Source: Haematobia irritans
Lineage: Eukaryota; Arthropoda; Insecta; Diptera; Muscidae
Assembly: GCF_050003625.1 (NCBI RefSeq)
Contig: NC_134398.1
Coordinates: 16,876,997 to 16,940,996 of the forward strand
Length of the DNA stretch: 64,000 bases
Direction: 5' to 3'
Shown here: positions 22,555 to 34,326 of the stretch, in pieces
How the letters are laid out: every line of letters begins with the position of its first letter
Numbering within the stretch: the first letter of the stretch is position 1
Made by a program: the position numbers and the translations under genes
The notes under the pieces: generated by a model
Told to the model about the DNA's origin: nothing
What the model saw: only the letters and a program-made list of their open reading frames with translations
The model's database searches: none

Positions 22555-23842
22555 AAGGGTGATACGGTCAAAATTTGGTCAAGGGAAAACGCGTGTAATT
22601 CGGTGAAATCGTTTATTTAAAAAATCAAATTAAATTTCTTTTTCAAGTTCAATTAGTATAAAATTCAGGAAAAATATTCAGTTAGGCTTTCGCTTTTCCA
22701 AATCCGAATTGCCGGGCCTCACGCTTGACACCTGCCATCAGATTTTGTACAGCCACCTTGTCCACCTTCTTTGCCGCAGAAAGCCAGTTTGCCTTGAACT
22801 GCTGCTCGTCCTTAGCAGTTTTTTTTGTCTTCTTTAGGTTCCGCTTGACAATAGCCCATTATTTCTCAATTGGGCGGAGCTCTGGCGTGTTGGGAGGGTT
22901 CTTGTCCTTGGGAACCACCTGCACGTTGTTGGCGGCGTACCACTCCATGGCCTTTTTACCGTAATGGCAAGATGCCAAATCCGGCCAAAACAGTACGGAA
23001 CAACCGTGTTTCTTCAGGAAAGGCAGCAGACGTTTATTCAAACACTCCTTCACGTAAATTTCTTGGTTGACAGTCCCGGAAGCTATGAAAATGCTGCTTT
23101 TCAAGCCACAGGTACAGATGGCTTGCCAAACCAGATATTTCTTTGCGAACTTTGACAGTTTTATGTGCTTGAAAATATCTGCTACCTTTCCCCTTCCTTT
23201 TGCCGTATAAAACTCCTGCTTGTAGTCGGCTTTGACGTAGGTTTCGTCGTCCATTACCACGCAGTCAAACTTCATCAGCATCGTCGTGTACAGCCTCCGG
23301 GATCGCGCTTTGGTCGTCGTATTTTGTTTATCATCGCGATTTGGAGTCATTACCTTCTTGTAAGTCGATAGTCCGACTCGTTTTTTGGCTCGATGCACGG
23401 TTGTAGACGATACACCCAGCTTATTTGCGTCATCTCGGAGAGAGAGGTTAGGGTTTCGCTTGAAACTACCGGCAACTCTCTTTGTCGTCTCAGCGGCTTC
23501 CGGTTTTCGATTTCCCCCCGATCCAGACTTCCTGGCTGTCGACAAACGTTCCCCAAACACTTTAATTACATTTGTAACGGTTTATTTGGCAACTTTTAGC
23601 GATTTTGCCAGCTTTGCGTGCGAGTAGCTCGAGTTTTCGCGATGCGAGAGCAAAATTTTGATACGCTGCTCTTTTTGCTTGGACGGCATTTTGACAACTG
23701 AAGAGTGAATTCCAAAATCAAAATAGGAGCAACATTCTACACACACACACCTTCAAAATGAGGGGTGTTCAGGTTTTTTAAATGCAAAATTGAAAGAAAT
23801 ACGTCAAGTTTATATTGACCAAATTTTGACCGTATCACCCTT
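22555..23842 (-). mobile_element. Tc1/mariner-type element, full length, DD37E
   Basis: A 1288-bp element with 28-bp perfect terminal inverted repeats (AAGGGTGATACGGTC.. at 22555-22582 and its complement at 23815-23842), flanked by TA on each side (22553-22554, 23843-23844). Length, TIRs and TA target fit the Tc1/mariner superfamily. The transposase catalytic spacing assigns it to the DD37E group, first described from mosquitoes. Its right flank (TATGGTCTTTAACAACCATG) is a DINE-like central unit; the left flank is not, so the original insertion context has been rearranged or lost. Confidence 0.92.
22682..23689 (-). pseudogene. DD37E Tc1/mariner transposase with two stop codons
   Basis: The reading frame runs from an ATG at 23687-23689 (MPSKQKEQRI..) to a TAA at 22682-22684, about 335 codons, the usual size for the superfamily. 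There is no frameshift, but two in-frame TAA codons occur: codon 36 (23582-23584), in the first DNA-binding helix-turn-helix, and 22859-22861, just after the catalytic motif PELRPIEK. Domains: an N-terminal paired-type HTH (about residues 20-45), a second HTH (about 75-105), then the DDE catalytic core. The catalytic residues are the second D of VMDDETYV (about residue 148), the D of FWPDLASCHY (about 237) and the E of RPIEK (about 275); 37 residues separate the last two. The protein would bind the TIRs and cut and paste the element at TA. As it stands it cannot give a full product; both stops could be single-base changes. Confidence 0.92.
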
Positions 23843-24104
23843 TATGGTCTTTAACAACCATGCAAAAATTGGTCCATATGGGTTCATAATTGTATATAGC
23901 CCCCATATAAACCGATCCCCAGATTTTACCTCCGGTGCCTCTTGAAGGAGCAAAATTCATTCGATCCGGTTGAAATTTTGCATATTTCATTAGTGTATGG
24001 CCGATAACAAACATGACAAAATTGGTCCGTATCGATCTATATTATATATAGCCGCCATATAAACCGATCCCCAATCACAGAAAAATCACGATTGCCACTC
24101 GAAC
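23843..24104 (+). mobile_element. DINE-like fragment leading into the satellite
   Basis: About one and a half central units (ATATAGCCCCCATATAAACC, TCCGGTGCCTCTTGAAGGAG), then the bridge GCCACTCGAACCAAAAATAA TCTACC, directly followed by the 29-bp array in reverse orientation. This is the same order as in the complete elements at 57677 and 47443. Confidence 0.85.
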
Positions 24105-24859
24105 CAAAAATAATCTACCAAAATTTTATTGCCATAGAAAATTTTGTCAAAATTTTATATTTCTATAGAAAATTTGTCAAAATTTTATTTCTATAGAAAA
24201 TTTTGTCAACATTTTATGTCTTTAGAAAATTTTGTCAACATTTTATGTTTTTAGGAAATTTTGTCAAAATATAATTTCTATACAAAATTTTTTCAAAAAT
24301 TTATTTCTATAGAAAATTTTATCAGAACTTTATTTCTGTAGAAAATTTTGTCAAAATTTTTATTTCTATAGAAAATTTTGTCCACATTTTTTTTTCTATA
24401 GAAAATTTTTTTATTTTTATTCTATAGACAAAATTTTGACAAAATTTTCTGTAGAAAAAAAATTTTTGACGAAATTTTCTATAGAAATAAAACTACGAAA
24501 AAATTTGCTACAGAAATAAAATGTTATCAAAATTTTCTATAGGTGTAAAATTTTAGCAAAATTTTCTATAGGTATAAAATTGTGAGAAAAAAATCTATAT
24601 TTTTTATATTTATATAGAAAATTTTCTCAAAATTTTATTTCTTTAGAAAATTTTGTCAAAATTTTATACCTATAGAAAATTTTCTCAAAATTTTATTTAT
24701 ATAGAAAATTTTGTAAAAATTGTATCTCTTTAAAAAATGTCCATAGAAAATTTTGTCAAAATTTTAATTCTATAGAAAATTTTGTCAACAATTTATTTCT
24801 ATAGAAAATTTTATTAACATTTGATTTCTATAGAGAATTTAATCAAATTTTTATTTCTA
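24105..24859. repeat. 29-bp satellite with two orientation switches
   Basis: 24105-24415 is reverse-oriented, 24420-24600 forward, then 24605-24859 reverse again. The forward segment has the variants TACGAAAAAATTT and CTATAGGTATAAAATTGTGAG, which recur at 25640-25860 and, inverted, at 41700-41960. Confidence 0.9.
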
Positions 24860-25147
24860 CACACAAAACAAATTTTTTCTGATTCAATCACGAAATTAAT
24901 TGATCCAATTAATTTTTAATTGAAATGTCTTCAATCACAGAAATGATAGTATCAATTAAAAAATTAATTGAAGGTCAATTAAAAAGTTAGTTGATCCAAT
25001 TAAAAAAATTAATTGATACTATTATTTTTGTGATTGATTTTTATTTCAATTAAAAAATTTGTTGAATCAATTAAATTTTTAATTGAATATTTTTTAAACT
25101 CAATTAAAATTTTAATTGGAAAATTTTTCGTGAAATTTTTTTGTGTG
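24860..25147. mobile_element. AATTAATTG-rich MITE, TA flanked
   Basis: 288 bp with inverted ends CACACAAAA..TTTTGTGTG, flanked by TA (24858-24859, 25148-25149). Removing the element and one TA restores a satellite unit (ATTTCTATAGACAATTTT). The interior is dominated by AATTAATTGAT and TTTTAATTGAA words. The TA target suggests mobilisation by a Tc1/mariner-type transposase. Confidence 0.8.
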
Positions 25148-25860
25148 TATAGACAATTTTGTCAAAATCTTTTTTCTATTGAAAATTTTGTTTCTATAGA
25201 AAATTATGTCAAAATTTTATTTCTATAGAAAATTTTGTCAAAATTTTATACCTACAGAAATTTTTTTTTCAAAATTTTATACAAAAAATGTTCTCAAATT
25301 TTTGGAAAATTTTGTCAAAATTTTATCTCTTTAAAAAATGTTATCAAAATTTTATTTCCATAAAAAATTTTGTCAAAATTTTAATTCTATATAAAATATT
25401 TTCAAAATTTTAATTCTATAGAAAATATTGTCAAAATTTAATTTCTATAGAAAATTTTGTCAAAATTTTATTTCAATAGAAAATTTTGTCAAAATTTTAT
25501 TTCTATAGAAAATTTTGTCAAAATTTTATTTCTGTAGAAAATTTTGTCAAAATTTTATTTCTATAGAAAATTTTGCCAATATTTTTATATCTATAGAAAA
25601 TTTTGCACAATTTTGTTTCTATAGAAAATTTTCTTATTTCTATGCTATAGAAATAAAATTTTGACAAAATTTTCCATAGAAATAAAATTACGAAAAAATT
25701 TTCTACAGAAATAAAATGTTAACAAAATTCCCTATAGGTATAATATTTTAACAAAATTTTCTATATGTATAAAATTAAAAAAAATCTATAGGTATAAAAT
25801 TTTGAAAAAAAAAAAATCTATAGTTATAAAATTGTGAAAAAAGTTCCTATATTTGTATAT
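25148..25860. repeat. 29-bp satellite with orientation switch at ~25640
   Basis: 25148-25635 reverse-oriented; 25645-25860 forward, with the CTATAGGTATAAAATT variants. The junction TTTTCTTATTTCTATGCTATAG matches the inverse junction at about 41945. Confidence 0.9.
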
Positions 25861-26150
25861 GTATACCACTTGCTGCTGGAATTTGATTAAGGAGGACTGC
25901 CTTTAAATTTTATGGTGGATAGTACAGAATGCATGTTAAATTTCGTATATGCATGTTAAATTTCGTACACTTAGGTACTAAATTCAAACCAAACTATTCC
26001 AAATAGAATTACTGAGTTATTATAAAGCAGCACCTGCACATATGTATGTATATACCAACATATTGTACGGGTTCGAACAATGGTAGAACCAATACCACAA
26101 AAAAAAACAACCACACGTCTCCCTTTAATCCACGTTTAGGTCTTGCTATT
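25861..26150. repeat. Interspersed block, inverted partner of 41416-41725
   Basis: Begins CACTTGCTGCTGGAATTTGA and ends CCACGTTTAGGTCTTGCTATTG. The same sequence, with about 10 % difference, lies inverted at 41416-41725, together with the adjoining satellite. Confidence 0.85.
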
Positions 26151-26345
26151 GACATACATCTTCTAAATTGTAAGTTAGCAATTTAGAAGATGATGTTAAG
26201 AAGTTTTAAGATACCTTGCCATCGGTCGCAACCCAAGTAATTTAATTGTGGATGACCGTCTTTAGTAGAAGTTTCTACGCAATCCATGGTGGACGGTACA
26301 TAAGATTCGGCCTGGCTGAATTTACGGCCGTATATACTTGTTGGA
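26150..26345 (+). mobile_element. DINE-like 3' end (solo)
   Basis: Contains GATACCTTGCCATCGG, GTAGAAGTTTCTACGCAATC, CATGGTGGACGGTACATAAG, the degenerate stem-loop TTCGGCCTGGCTGAA and the terminus TATATACTTGTT. No central repeats adjoin it. A small local palindrome (26160-26192) joins it to the preceding block. Confidence 0.8.
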
Positions 26346-28204
26346 TATTTGATTACACCTGAGATATTCAGGCTTTAGAAAATACACCCATGAATTTGAA
26401 AATGACTGGTGAGGTTGATGGTAGCATATGCGAATTTGTCCCCAACTTCGGTTTAGTAGATTGGATCGTCGTCAATGCTGCGGTACCTCTATGGCCAGCA
26501 AGCCACCTTGCTGGGCGATTAAAATTTTTTTCATCATAGTTGTTTCTCTGCGGTGAGACTTGAAGCAAGGATGCATTGCAAAGAATGTGACAGATATTTC
26601 GCAAAAATACGAGTATAACAAAAAAACCGAATACAATTTCTTGAATTAATTTCCAATATTATTACACACAATCATCAACTACAATATCTTAGTTACTCTT
26701 TACATTCAGAACAAAATCAATCGAATGTCCAAATGAGTGGGTGTGTGTGTGTGGGTGTATTTAAAATTAATTTGTCAATTATTTATTTATTTGCTAATGT
26801 TGTTGATACAATACTCGGAACTGAATGAATGCATAAAGGACAACAAGACGCCAAATGAAATCAAAGTTCACACACAGCGATACTCAAAATCGAAATGAAA
26901 ATCGAAATACAAACACAAATACACACAAATTTGAGTAGCAGTACAAACAAAAATCTATGTCATTTCAGTTGAAACATCATCAACCCACAACGTCCTCAAT
27001 GGCAAAAACACAATTTTCTAATTAAATTTTCCACAGGAATGAATAAATTTGTCTGATGATTTCATAGGATTCTTGTCTACTCTACAGAATTGCAATGATA
27101 TCTCGGTCTCGTTCTCTCAACCTCTCTCTCTTTCTCTGTCTCTCTCGGCACTGATACAGAATTACTTACATAAACTCTAGCTGAGTGGGCATACGAAGTG
27201 CATAATCAATATGTCGATTTGTGTGTGTTTTTGTGTGTCATTGTGTGAACATCATTGACTATCTGTCTATCATCGAAAAGTGAGTGCTAATGTTATTGTA
27301 TGTGTGAGTGTGTGTAAGAGATAGTGTGTGGAGTTTGTGTGATGTTATGTATATGACTTGTGACCAACGGTACTTTTATCATTGTGTATTTGTATCGACA
27401 AGTGTATCTATGCCAAATGTAACTAAAGTCAAGCATTCTAACGTGTACAGTGGAATAGAAAAACCCAAATATGGGTGTTCTTTTTAGCAAACAGATAAAA
27501 ATGAAACAGCAAGGTTCCAGAATAAATAAACAATTCTAAAATTATGAACAAAATTGAATCTTTTTTTGTAAACAGGATTATTTAGACACTTTGGTACCTG
27601 TTAGAGAGGGTTGCTGGGGGTTAGAATACCGACTTTGAACCTGCCTTTTTAGTTTTATGTACTGTGAAACTTCTCAATCTTGGATAATCTGAAATTTGGA
27701 AACCGTTAATAAGTGGACAATTATCTTCAGACGTTTGTTATATTAAAACATTAAGATTAACCTCTCATTTCTGGACACCAACCAAATGTGGACAAAATTT
27801 TGACAACCACTTCTGAGAGGTTTCACTGTATTATATTCGAGTTCTTAGAACACAGAATTTATTGGGAGGCTCATAAATATATGGAAATAAGATTCCTGAT
27901 TTCGGAATGAGTTCAGATTTATTGACTAACTTTGACACGAATTTTGGCCTTCACTTGGCCGACAAAGTCATTAGACGCTAAGCAAAAGTGGATTCGCGGT
28001 ATTCTGGTTCAATCACGCAAAGAGCCGTTTTGAGATTATCGTTTTTTAGTGAAAAACTTAATTTTCTAAATTTCCCAGTTGCAAAAGTACAATGAGTTGA
28101 AATCCGGAAATCTGTGTGGTCATTTTGTGGTAGAAATGAAACGCAGAACCTCCTTAAGCAATTTAAATCTATCTTGATTAACGAGAACTTAGTGTGATTT
28201 CTAT
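26346..28204. other. Non-coding; microsatellites only
   Basis: (GT)n-rich stretches near 26740-26755 and 27225-27345, and a CT-rich tract at 27100-27150. No frame over 78 codons and none recognisable. 27990-28190 has slightly more balanced composition, without a family I can name. Confidence 0.5.
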
Positions 28205-28486
28205 AGATTTTTTATTTCAATCATAAAATATTCTCAAAATTTTATTTCTATAAAATATGTTGTCAAAATTTTATTTCTATAGAAATATTTTTTTTCACAA
28301 TTTTATTTCAATAGAAAATTTTGTCAAAATTTTATTTCTATAGAAAATGTTGACAAAACTTTATTTCTATTGAAAATTTGGTCAAAATTTTATTTCTATA
28401 GGAAATTTTGTCAAAATTTTATTTCTACAGAAAATTTTGTCAAAATTTTATTTCTATAGAAAATTTTGTCAAAATTTTATTTCTTA
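28205..28486 (-). repeat. 29-bp satellite array
   Basis: Nine or ten reverse-oriented units, several near consensus. Confidence 0.92.
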
Positions 28487-29060
28487 TATTTCATGTTAGC
28501 CTGATACCGAAACAGACAATTGACGTCCAAATGCATTATATCTAATTACACAATTATTTTTCGAGCTTTATGGACAGATATAGATTAAGGAACATGGTTA
28601 ATAGAGCCATTGAAAAGAAAACGCCAGATACAAATCTATACACGCCTGGACTGTACATGTTTCGGTTCGGGCGAATGAACCGTTCCACAGCCTTTAGTAT
28701 AGATCTGGCTGGGAGAGATAACTCAATTTTGGGCCCTTTATGCTAACTCCTTATGGAGAAAACATTTGGGAAATTTCCTCTTACAAATTGAATCATCTTT
28801 TCTCCCACTGTACATCATCTTTTCATATAACTTACAAGTCCCTTAATCTTATTTTTATTTCGTTTTGTTACATAGTAATGCAACAACACGAAATTTATTT
28901 TTAGAAAGCTAATTTGTTAGAATTCACCTAAGTGGTGAACAGTCGAACAATGCTTATTGTTTCTACAGTCAACTACAACATGTGACAATTTACATAAACT
29001 GGTTTCCAGGATACAACAACAATTCTAACGCGTACATAAGTCGTGACAACTGAAGAGTGA
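28487..29060. other. Unclassified; possible mobile-element fragment
   Basis: 28500-28740 has more complex sequence (CATGTTTCGGTTCGGGCGAA, TTTAGTATAGATCTGGCTGG) that looks like an interspersed repeat, but it has no ends or coding trace here. 28741-29060 is AT-rich and featureless. Confidence 0.4.
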
Positions 29061-30215
29061 AAATTGTCAAAATCTCATATCTATAGAAAATTTTGTCCAA
29101 TTTTTTTTCTACAGAAAATTTTGTCAAAACTTTATTTCTATAGAAAACGTTGTCATATTCACATAGAAAATGTTCTCAAATTTTATTTCTTACCTGGAGA
29201 GGAATATTTTGCAAATTCTATCAAAGTAATAAGCATTTTATCAATCTAGAAGATTTTATTTCTATAGAAAGTTTTGTCAAAATCATATTTCTAGAGGAAT
29301 TTTGTCAAAATTATATTTCTGTAAAAAATGTCAAAATTTTATTTTTATAGAAAACTTTATTCCTATAGAAAAACTTGTCAAAATTGTATTTCTATAGAAA
29401 ATTTTGTCAAAATTTTCTTTTGTACAGGAAATGTTGTGAAAATGACATCTCTATAGAAAATTTTGTTCAAATTTTATTTCTATAAAAAATTTTGTCAAAA
29501 TGTTATTTCTATAGAAAATTTTGTCACAATTTTATTCACAAAGAAAATTTTCTTAAATTCTATTTCTTAGTATTTTGCAAATTATACCAAAACATTAAGA
29601 ATTTTACCAATCTAGAAGATTTTTTCAAAATTTTATTCCTATAGAAAATTTTGTCAACATTTTATTTCTATAGAAAATTTTGTCAAAACTTTATTTCTAT
29701 AGATAATTTTGTCACAATTTTATTCCCATAGAAAATTTTCTCAAATTTTATTTCTTAGTTTGAGAGGAATATTTTGAAAATTCTACCGCAATATTAAGAA
29801 TTTTATCAATATAGAAGATTTTATTTCTATAGAAAATTTTGTCAAAATCATATTTGTCAAAATTTTAGAGAAGAGAAATTTTGTCAAAATTTTATTTCTG
29901 TAAAACATGTCAAAATTTTATTTTTATAAACAATTTTCTCTAAACTTTATTCCTATAGAAAAACTTGTCAAAATTTTATTTCTATAGAAAATTTTGTACA
30001 AATTTTATTCCTATAGAAAAGTTTGTCAAAATTTTATTGCTATGGAAAATTTTGTCAAGATTTTATTTCTATATAAAATTTGGTCAACAGTTTATTTCTA
30101 TAGAAAATTTTGTCAACATTTTATTTCTATAGAAAATTTTATCAAAATTATATTTCCGGAGAAAATTTTGTCAAAATTATATATCTAGAGGAAATTTTTA
30201 AAGTACCTCTTCTTT
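29061..30215 (-). repeat. 29-bp satellite with a recurring ~65-bp spacer
   Basis: Reverse-oriented units broken at about 29189, 29565, 29750 and 30207 by a spacer of the form GAGAGGAATATTTTGCAAATT..ACCAAAACATTAAGAATTTT..CAATCTAGAAGATTTT. Its reverse complement resembles the TTGGTAGATTT..CCTCTCCAACTAAG spacers at 32000 and 34460, tying these arrays together. Confidence 0.85.
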
Positions 30216-31021
30216 GGTGAGAACTACATATTTGGAAAACTTTACCAAAGCATTAAGAATTTTACTAATATACCAAACAGTAAAGAGATAGTAAAGAGAT
30301 AGTATGACCTTAAACAAAAATTTTTAATGATATTAACTTTAAAGAAAAATTAGTCAAAGTTTTATTTTTATTGTAATCTTGCTGCTATAGATAATTTTCC
30401 TTTAAACAGAACATTTGTAAAAATTTTCTTCTCTACAGAAAATGTTGTCAAAATCTTATTTCAATAGAAAATTTTTTCAAAATGTAATTTCTATATTTTG
30501 TCAACATTCTATATTTTGTCAACATTTTGTGTACCAAAGAAAATATTGCCAAAATTCTATTCTTATAGAAAATTTGGTCAAAATTTTATTGCTGTAGAAA
30601 ATATTTGAAAAAATTTATTTCTATAGAAAATTTTCTCAAAAATTTATTCTGATAGAAAATTTTCTCAATGTTTTATTTCTATTGAAAACTTTTTCAAAAT
30701 TTAATTTCTATAGAAAACGTTCTCAAAATATTATGCTTATAGAAAATTTTGTCACAATTGTATTTCTATAGAAAATTTCCTCAAAATTTTATTCTTACAG
30801 AAAATTTTCTCAAAATTTTATTGCTATGGCAATTTTATCAAAATTTTAGTACTATAGAAAATTTTCTCAAAATTTTAGTACTATAGAAAATTTTGTCACA
30901 ATTAAATTTCCTTTGAAATTTTTGTCAAAATTTAAAATATTATTTTTATAGAAAATTTTGTCAAAATTACATTTCTATATTAAATGTTGTCAAAATCTTA
31001 TATCTATATAAATGTTTTTAA
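30216..31021 (-). repeat. 29-bp satellite array, degenerate
   Basis: Reverse-oriented units with frequent indels, starting after the last spacer and a GTAAAGAGATAGTA duplication (30283-30305). It ends directly against a DINE-like end. Confidence 0.85.
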
Positions 31022-31082
31022 TTTTTTGTGGGGTCTGAGACTAATATTTTTATGTATTACAAACGGGGGAGGGTATAGAAAA
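31022..31082 (-). mobile_element. DINE-like 5' end remnant
   Basis: GTGGGGTCTGAGACTAATAT and GTATTACAAACGGGGGAGGG followed by TATAG match the terminal ~60 bp of the elements ending at 44696 and 49207. Satellite abuts it, so everything between array and terminus has been deleted. Confidence 0.7.
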
Positions 31083-32060
31083 GACAAAACCAATATTCTG
31101 AAATTTTTTTTATTAATTTCAGAGAATTTTGTCCTACATATTATATAAATTTAGAATTCATAATCCTTTATATTAGGTCAGTAGTGTTTTTGCAATGCAC
31201 TGTATTTCACTTGCAAATAAATCTCCGTAAGCATATACATATCCATAAGTATATCTATTACTAATTGTATGTATGTTTGTGGGTGTGTGTTTCTCTTGGT
31301 TACTAACATGTAAATGTGTGGACATATTTTGTGACTGCAGACATTTCTCAATACTCGACAGTAGACATGCAACAAATATTAATAGAACATAAATTCGAAA
31401 ACCAAAATTTTTCGTAAAAATTCAAGAGATCGAGAAGAGCATGACCAGGCATGTCAATGGCTTTTTACTATTCATGCTCTGCCATACTATGCCGTACAAA
31501 ATACAGCAAACGCACACACACACCTTAACTCAATGACAAGAGTCAAACAGTCAACTAGTGAGTCAGACAATTATTGGAGTAGCCGGCCAGGCCAGCAAGT
31601 TAATAAAACAAGCATCCATATTGCTAGCTAGGCTACACGGCAGACATCCTATCCGCTAGCAATCATACTAGAGAGAGAGGCGATGGCTGTAAAATGAATC
31701 AAGGATTTTAACGTAAACCAACACATAATCATATACAACCTCCCACATGGATGGTAGAGAGGAAATTTCCAAATAACTTTGCTTACGTTGATAAACATGC
31801 TGTATACATCCACATTCACAGTACTCCACAACTAAACGTACTTTCGATTATTGAGAAGGTCCATTCGATCTGTCCGTAGTTGTGCTGTTTTTGACGACTG
31901 ACGTATGACAAATGTGGGAAAATTACAAAACAGTATTCACAGATTAGATATCTAGATCGATTTTACCAAAAATTGTAGATTTTTTAAGGTTGGTAGATTT
32001 CTTGAAGAATTGGTAGATTTTTCTAAACATTCCTCTCCAACTAAGAGGTAAATAGATAAA
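31083..32060. other. Non-coding; right part duplicated at 34327
   Basis: Short CA/GT tracts. 31793-31875 (CATGCTGTATACATCCACATTC-like, ACTAAACGTACTTTCGATTA) recurs at 34327-34410. 31975-32050 carries GGTAGATTTCTTGAAGAATT and CCTCTCCAACTAAGAGGTAA spacers. No gene recognised. Confidence 0.6.
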
Positions 32061-34326
32061 TTCATAAAATTTGAACAAAATTTTCAATAGGAATAAAATT
32101 TAGACAAAATTTTCTATAGAAATAAAATTTTAACAAAATTTTCTATAGAAATAAAAATTACTACAGAAACAACATTTTAACAAAATTTTTTTCAGAAACA
32201 AAAAATATTCTGTATAAAAATAAAATTTTGATAAAACTTTCTATAGAAATAAAATTTTGACAAATTTTTCTATAGAAATAAAATTTTGACAAAACAAAAT
32301 CTCCTACAGAAACAAAACCTTCATAAAATTTTTAGAGAAATAAAATTTTGACAAAATCTTCTATAGAAATAAAAATTTTGAAAAAATTTCCTATAGAAAT
32401 AAAATTTTGACAAAATTAAGAAATAATTAATAAATTAAGAAATAAAATTTTGACAATACAAAATCTCTTACAGATATAAAACTTTCACAAAATTTTCTAT
32501 AGAAACAAAATTTTGACAAAATTTTCTACAGAAATAAAATTGCGACAAAATTTTCTATAGAAATAAATTTTTGACAAAATTTTCTATTAAACTAAAATTT
32601 TGACAAAATTTTCTATAGAAATAAAATTTTGACAAAATCTTCTAAGAAATACAAATTTTTGAAAAAATTTCCTATAGAAATAAAATTTTGACAAAATTAA
32701 GAAATAATTAATAAATAAAGAAATAAAATTTTGACAAAACAAAATCTCCTACGAAAATAAAACTTTCACAAAATTTTCTATGGAAATAAAATTTTCACAA
32801 ATTTTTTTTTTATAGAAATAAAAGATTCACAAATTTTCTATAAAAATAAAATTTTGAAAAAATTTTCTATAGAAATAAAATCTTGACAAAATCTTCTACA
32901 GAAATAAAATTTCGACAAAATTTTCGATAGAAATAAACTTTTAAAAAAATTTTCTATAGACATACAATTTTAATAAAATTGTCTAAATATGATGTATACA
33001 TTGTATATAGAAATAACATTTTTACAAAATTTTCTAGACAAATAAAATTTTGACACAATTATCTATAGAAATAAAAATTTGACAACAGTTTCTATAGAAA
33101 TAACACTTTTACAAAATTTTCTATATAAAAATAAAATTTTGACAAAATTATCTATAGAAATAAAAATTTGACAAAACCTTCTATAGAAATAAAAATTTGA
33201 CAAAATTTTATATAGAAATAAAATTTTGACAAAATTTTCTATAGAAATAAAATTTTGACAAAATTTTCTATAGAAATAAAATTTTGACAAAATTTCCTAT
33301 ATAAATAAAATTTTCACAAAATTTCTTATATAAATAAAATTTTCACAAAATCTTCTCTAGAAATAAAAATTTTAAAAAAATTAAGAAATAATTAATAAAT
33401 TAAGAAATAAAATTTTGACAAAATTTCCTATATAAATAAAAATTTTACAAAATTTCTTATATAAATAAAATTTTCACAAAATCTTCTCTAGAAATAAAAA
33501 TTTTGAAAAAATTAAGAAATAATTAATAAACTAAGAAATAAAATTTTGACAAAACAAAATGTCCTACAGAAATAAAACTTTCACAAAATTTTCTATAGAA
33601 ATAAAAATTTGACAAAATTTTCTATAGAAATAAAATTTTGACAAAATTTTTTATAGAAATAAAATTTTTACAAAATTTCCTATATAAATAAAATTTTCAC
33701 AAAATCTTCTCTAGAAATAAAAATTTTGAAAAAATTAAGAAATAATTAATAAATTAAGAAATAAAATTTTGACAAAACAAAATCTCCTACAGAAATAAAA
33801 CTTTCACAAAATTTTCTATAGAAATAAAATGTTCACAAAAATTTCTACAGAAATAAAATTTTGACAAAATTTTCCATAGAAATAAAATTTCGTCAAAATT
33901 TTCTATAGAAATAAAATTTTGACAAAATTTCCTATATAAATAAAATTTTCACAAAATTTCTTATATAAATAAAATTTTCACAAAATCTTCTAAGAAATAA
34001 AAATTTTGAAAAAAATTCCTATAGAAATAAAATTTTGACAAAATTAAGAAATAATTAATAAATTAAGAAATAAAATTTTGACAAAACAAAAGCTCCTACA
34101 GAAATAAAACTTTCACAAAATTTTCTATAGAAATAAAATGTTCACAAAATTGTTTATAGAAATGAAAATTTCACAAAATTTTCTGAAGAAATAAAATTTT
34201 AACAAAATTTTCTATAGAAATAAAATCTTGATAAAATTTTCTACAGAAATAAAATCTTGACAAAATTTTCGATAGAAATAAACTTTTAGCAAAATTTTCT
34301 ATGGACATACAATTTTAATAAAATTG
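32061..34326 (+). repeat. 29-bp satellite with higher-order repeats
   Basis: Forward units. A non-satellite insert TTAAGAAATAATTAATAAA occurs six times (about 32415, 32696, 33381, 33512, 33735, 34044), each time followed by variants such as CTCCTACAGAAATAAAACTTTCAC. The spacing is irregular (131 to 685 bp), showing repeated unequal exchange of one composite block. Confidence 0.9.

Noticed and set aside
22725..23627. Plus-strand frames opposite the mariner transposase
   Set aside because: Shadows of the minus-strand transposase, which alone has the conserved motifs.
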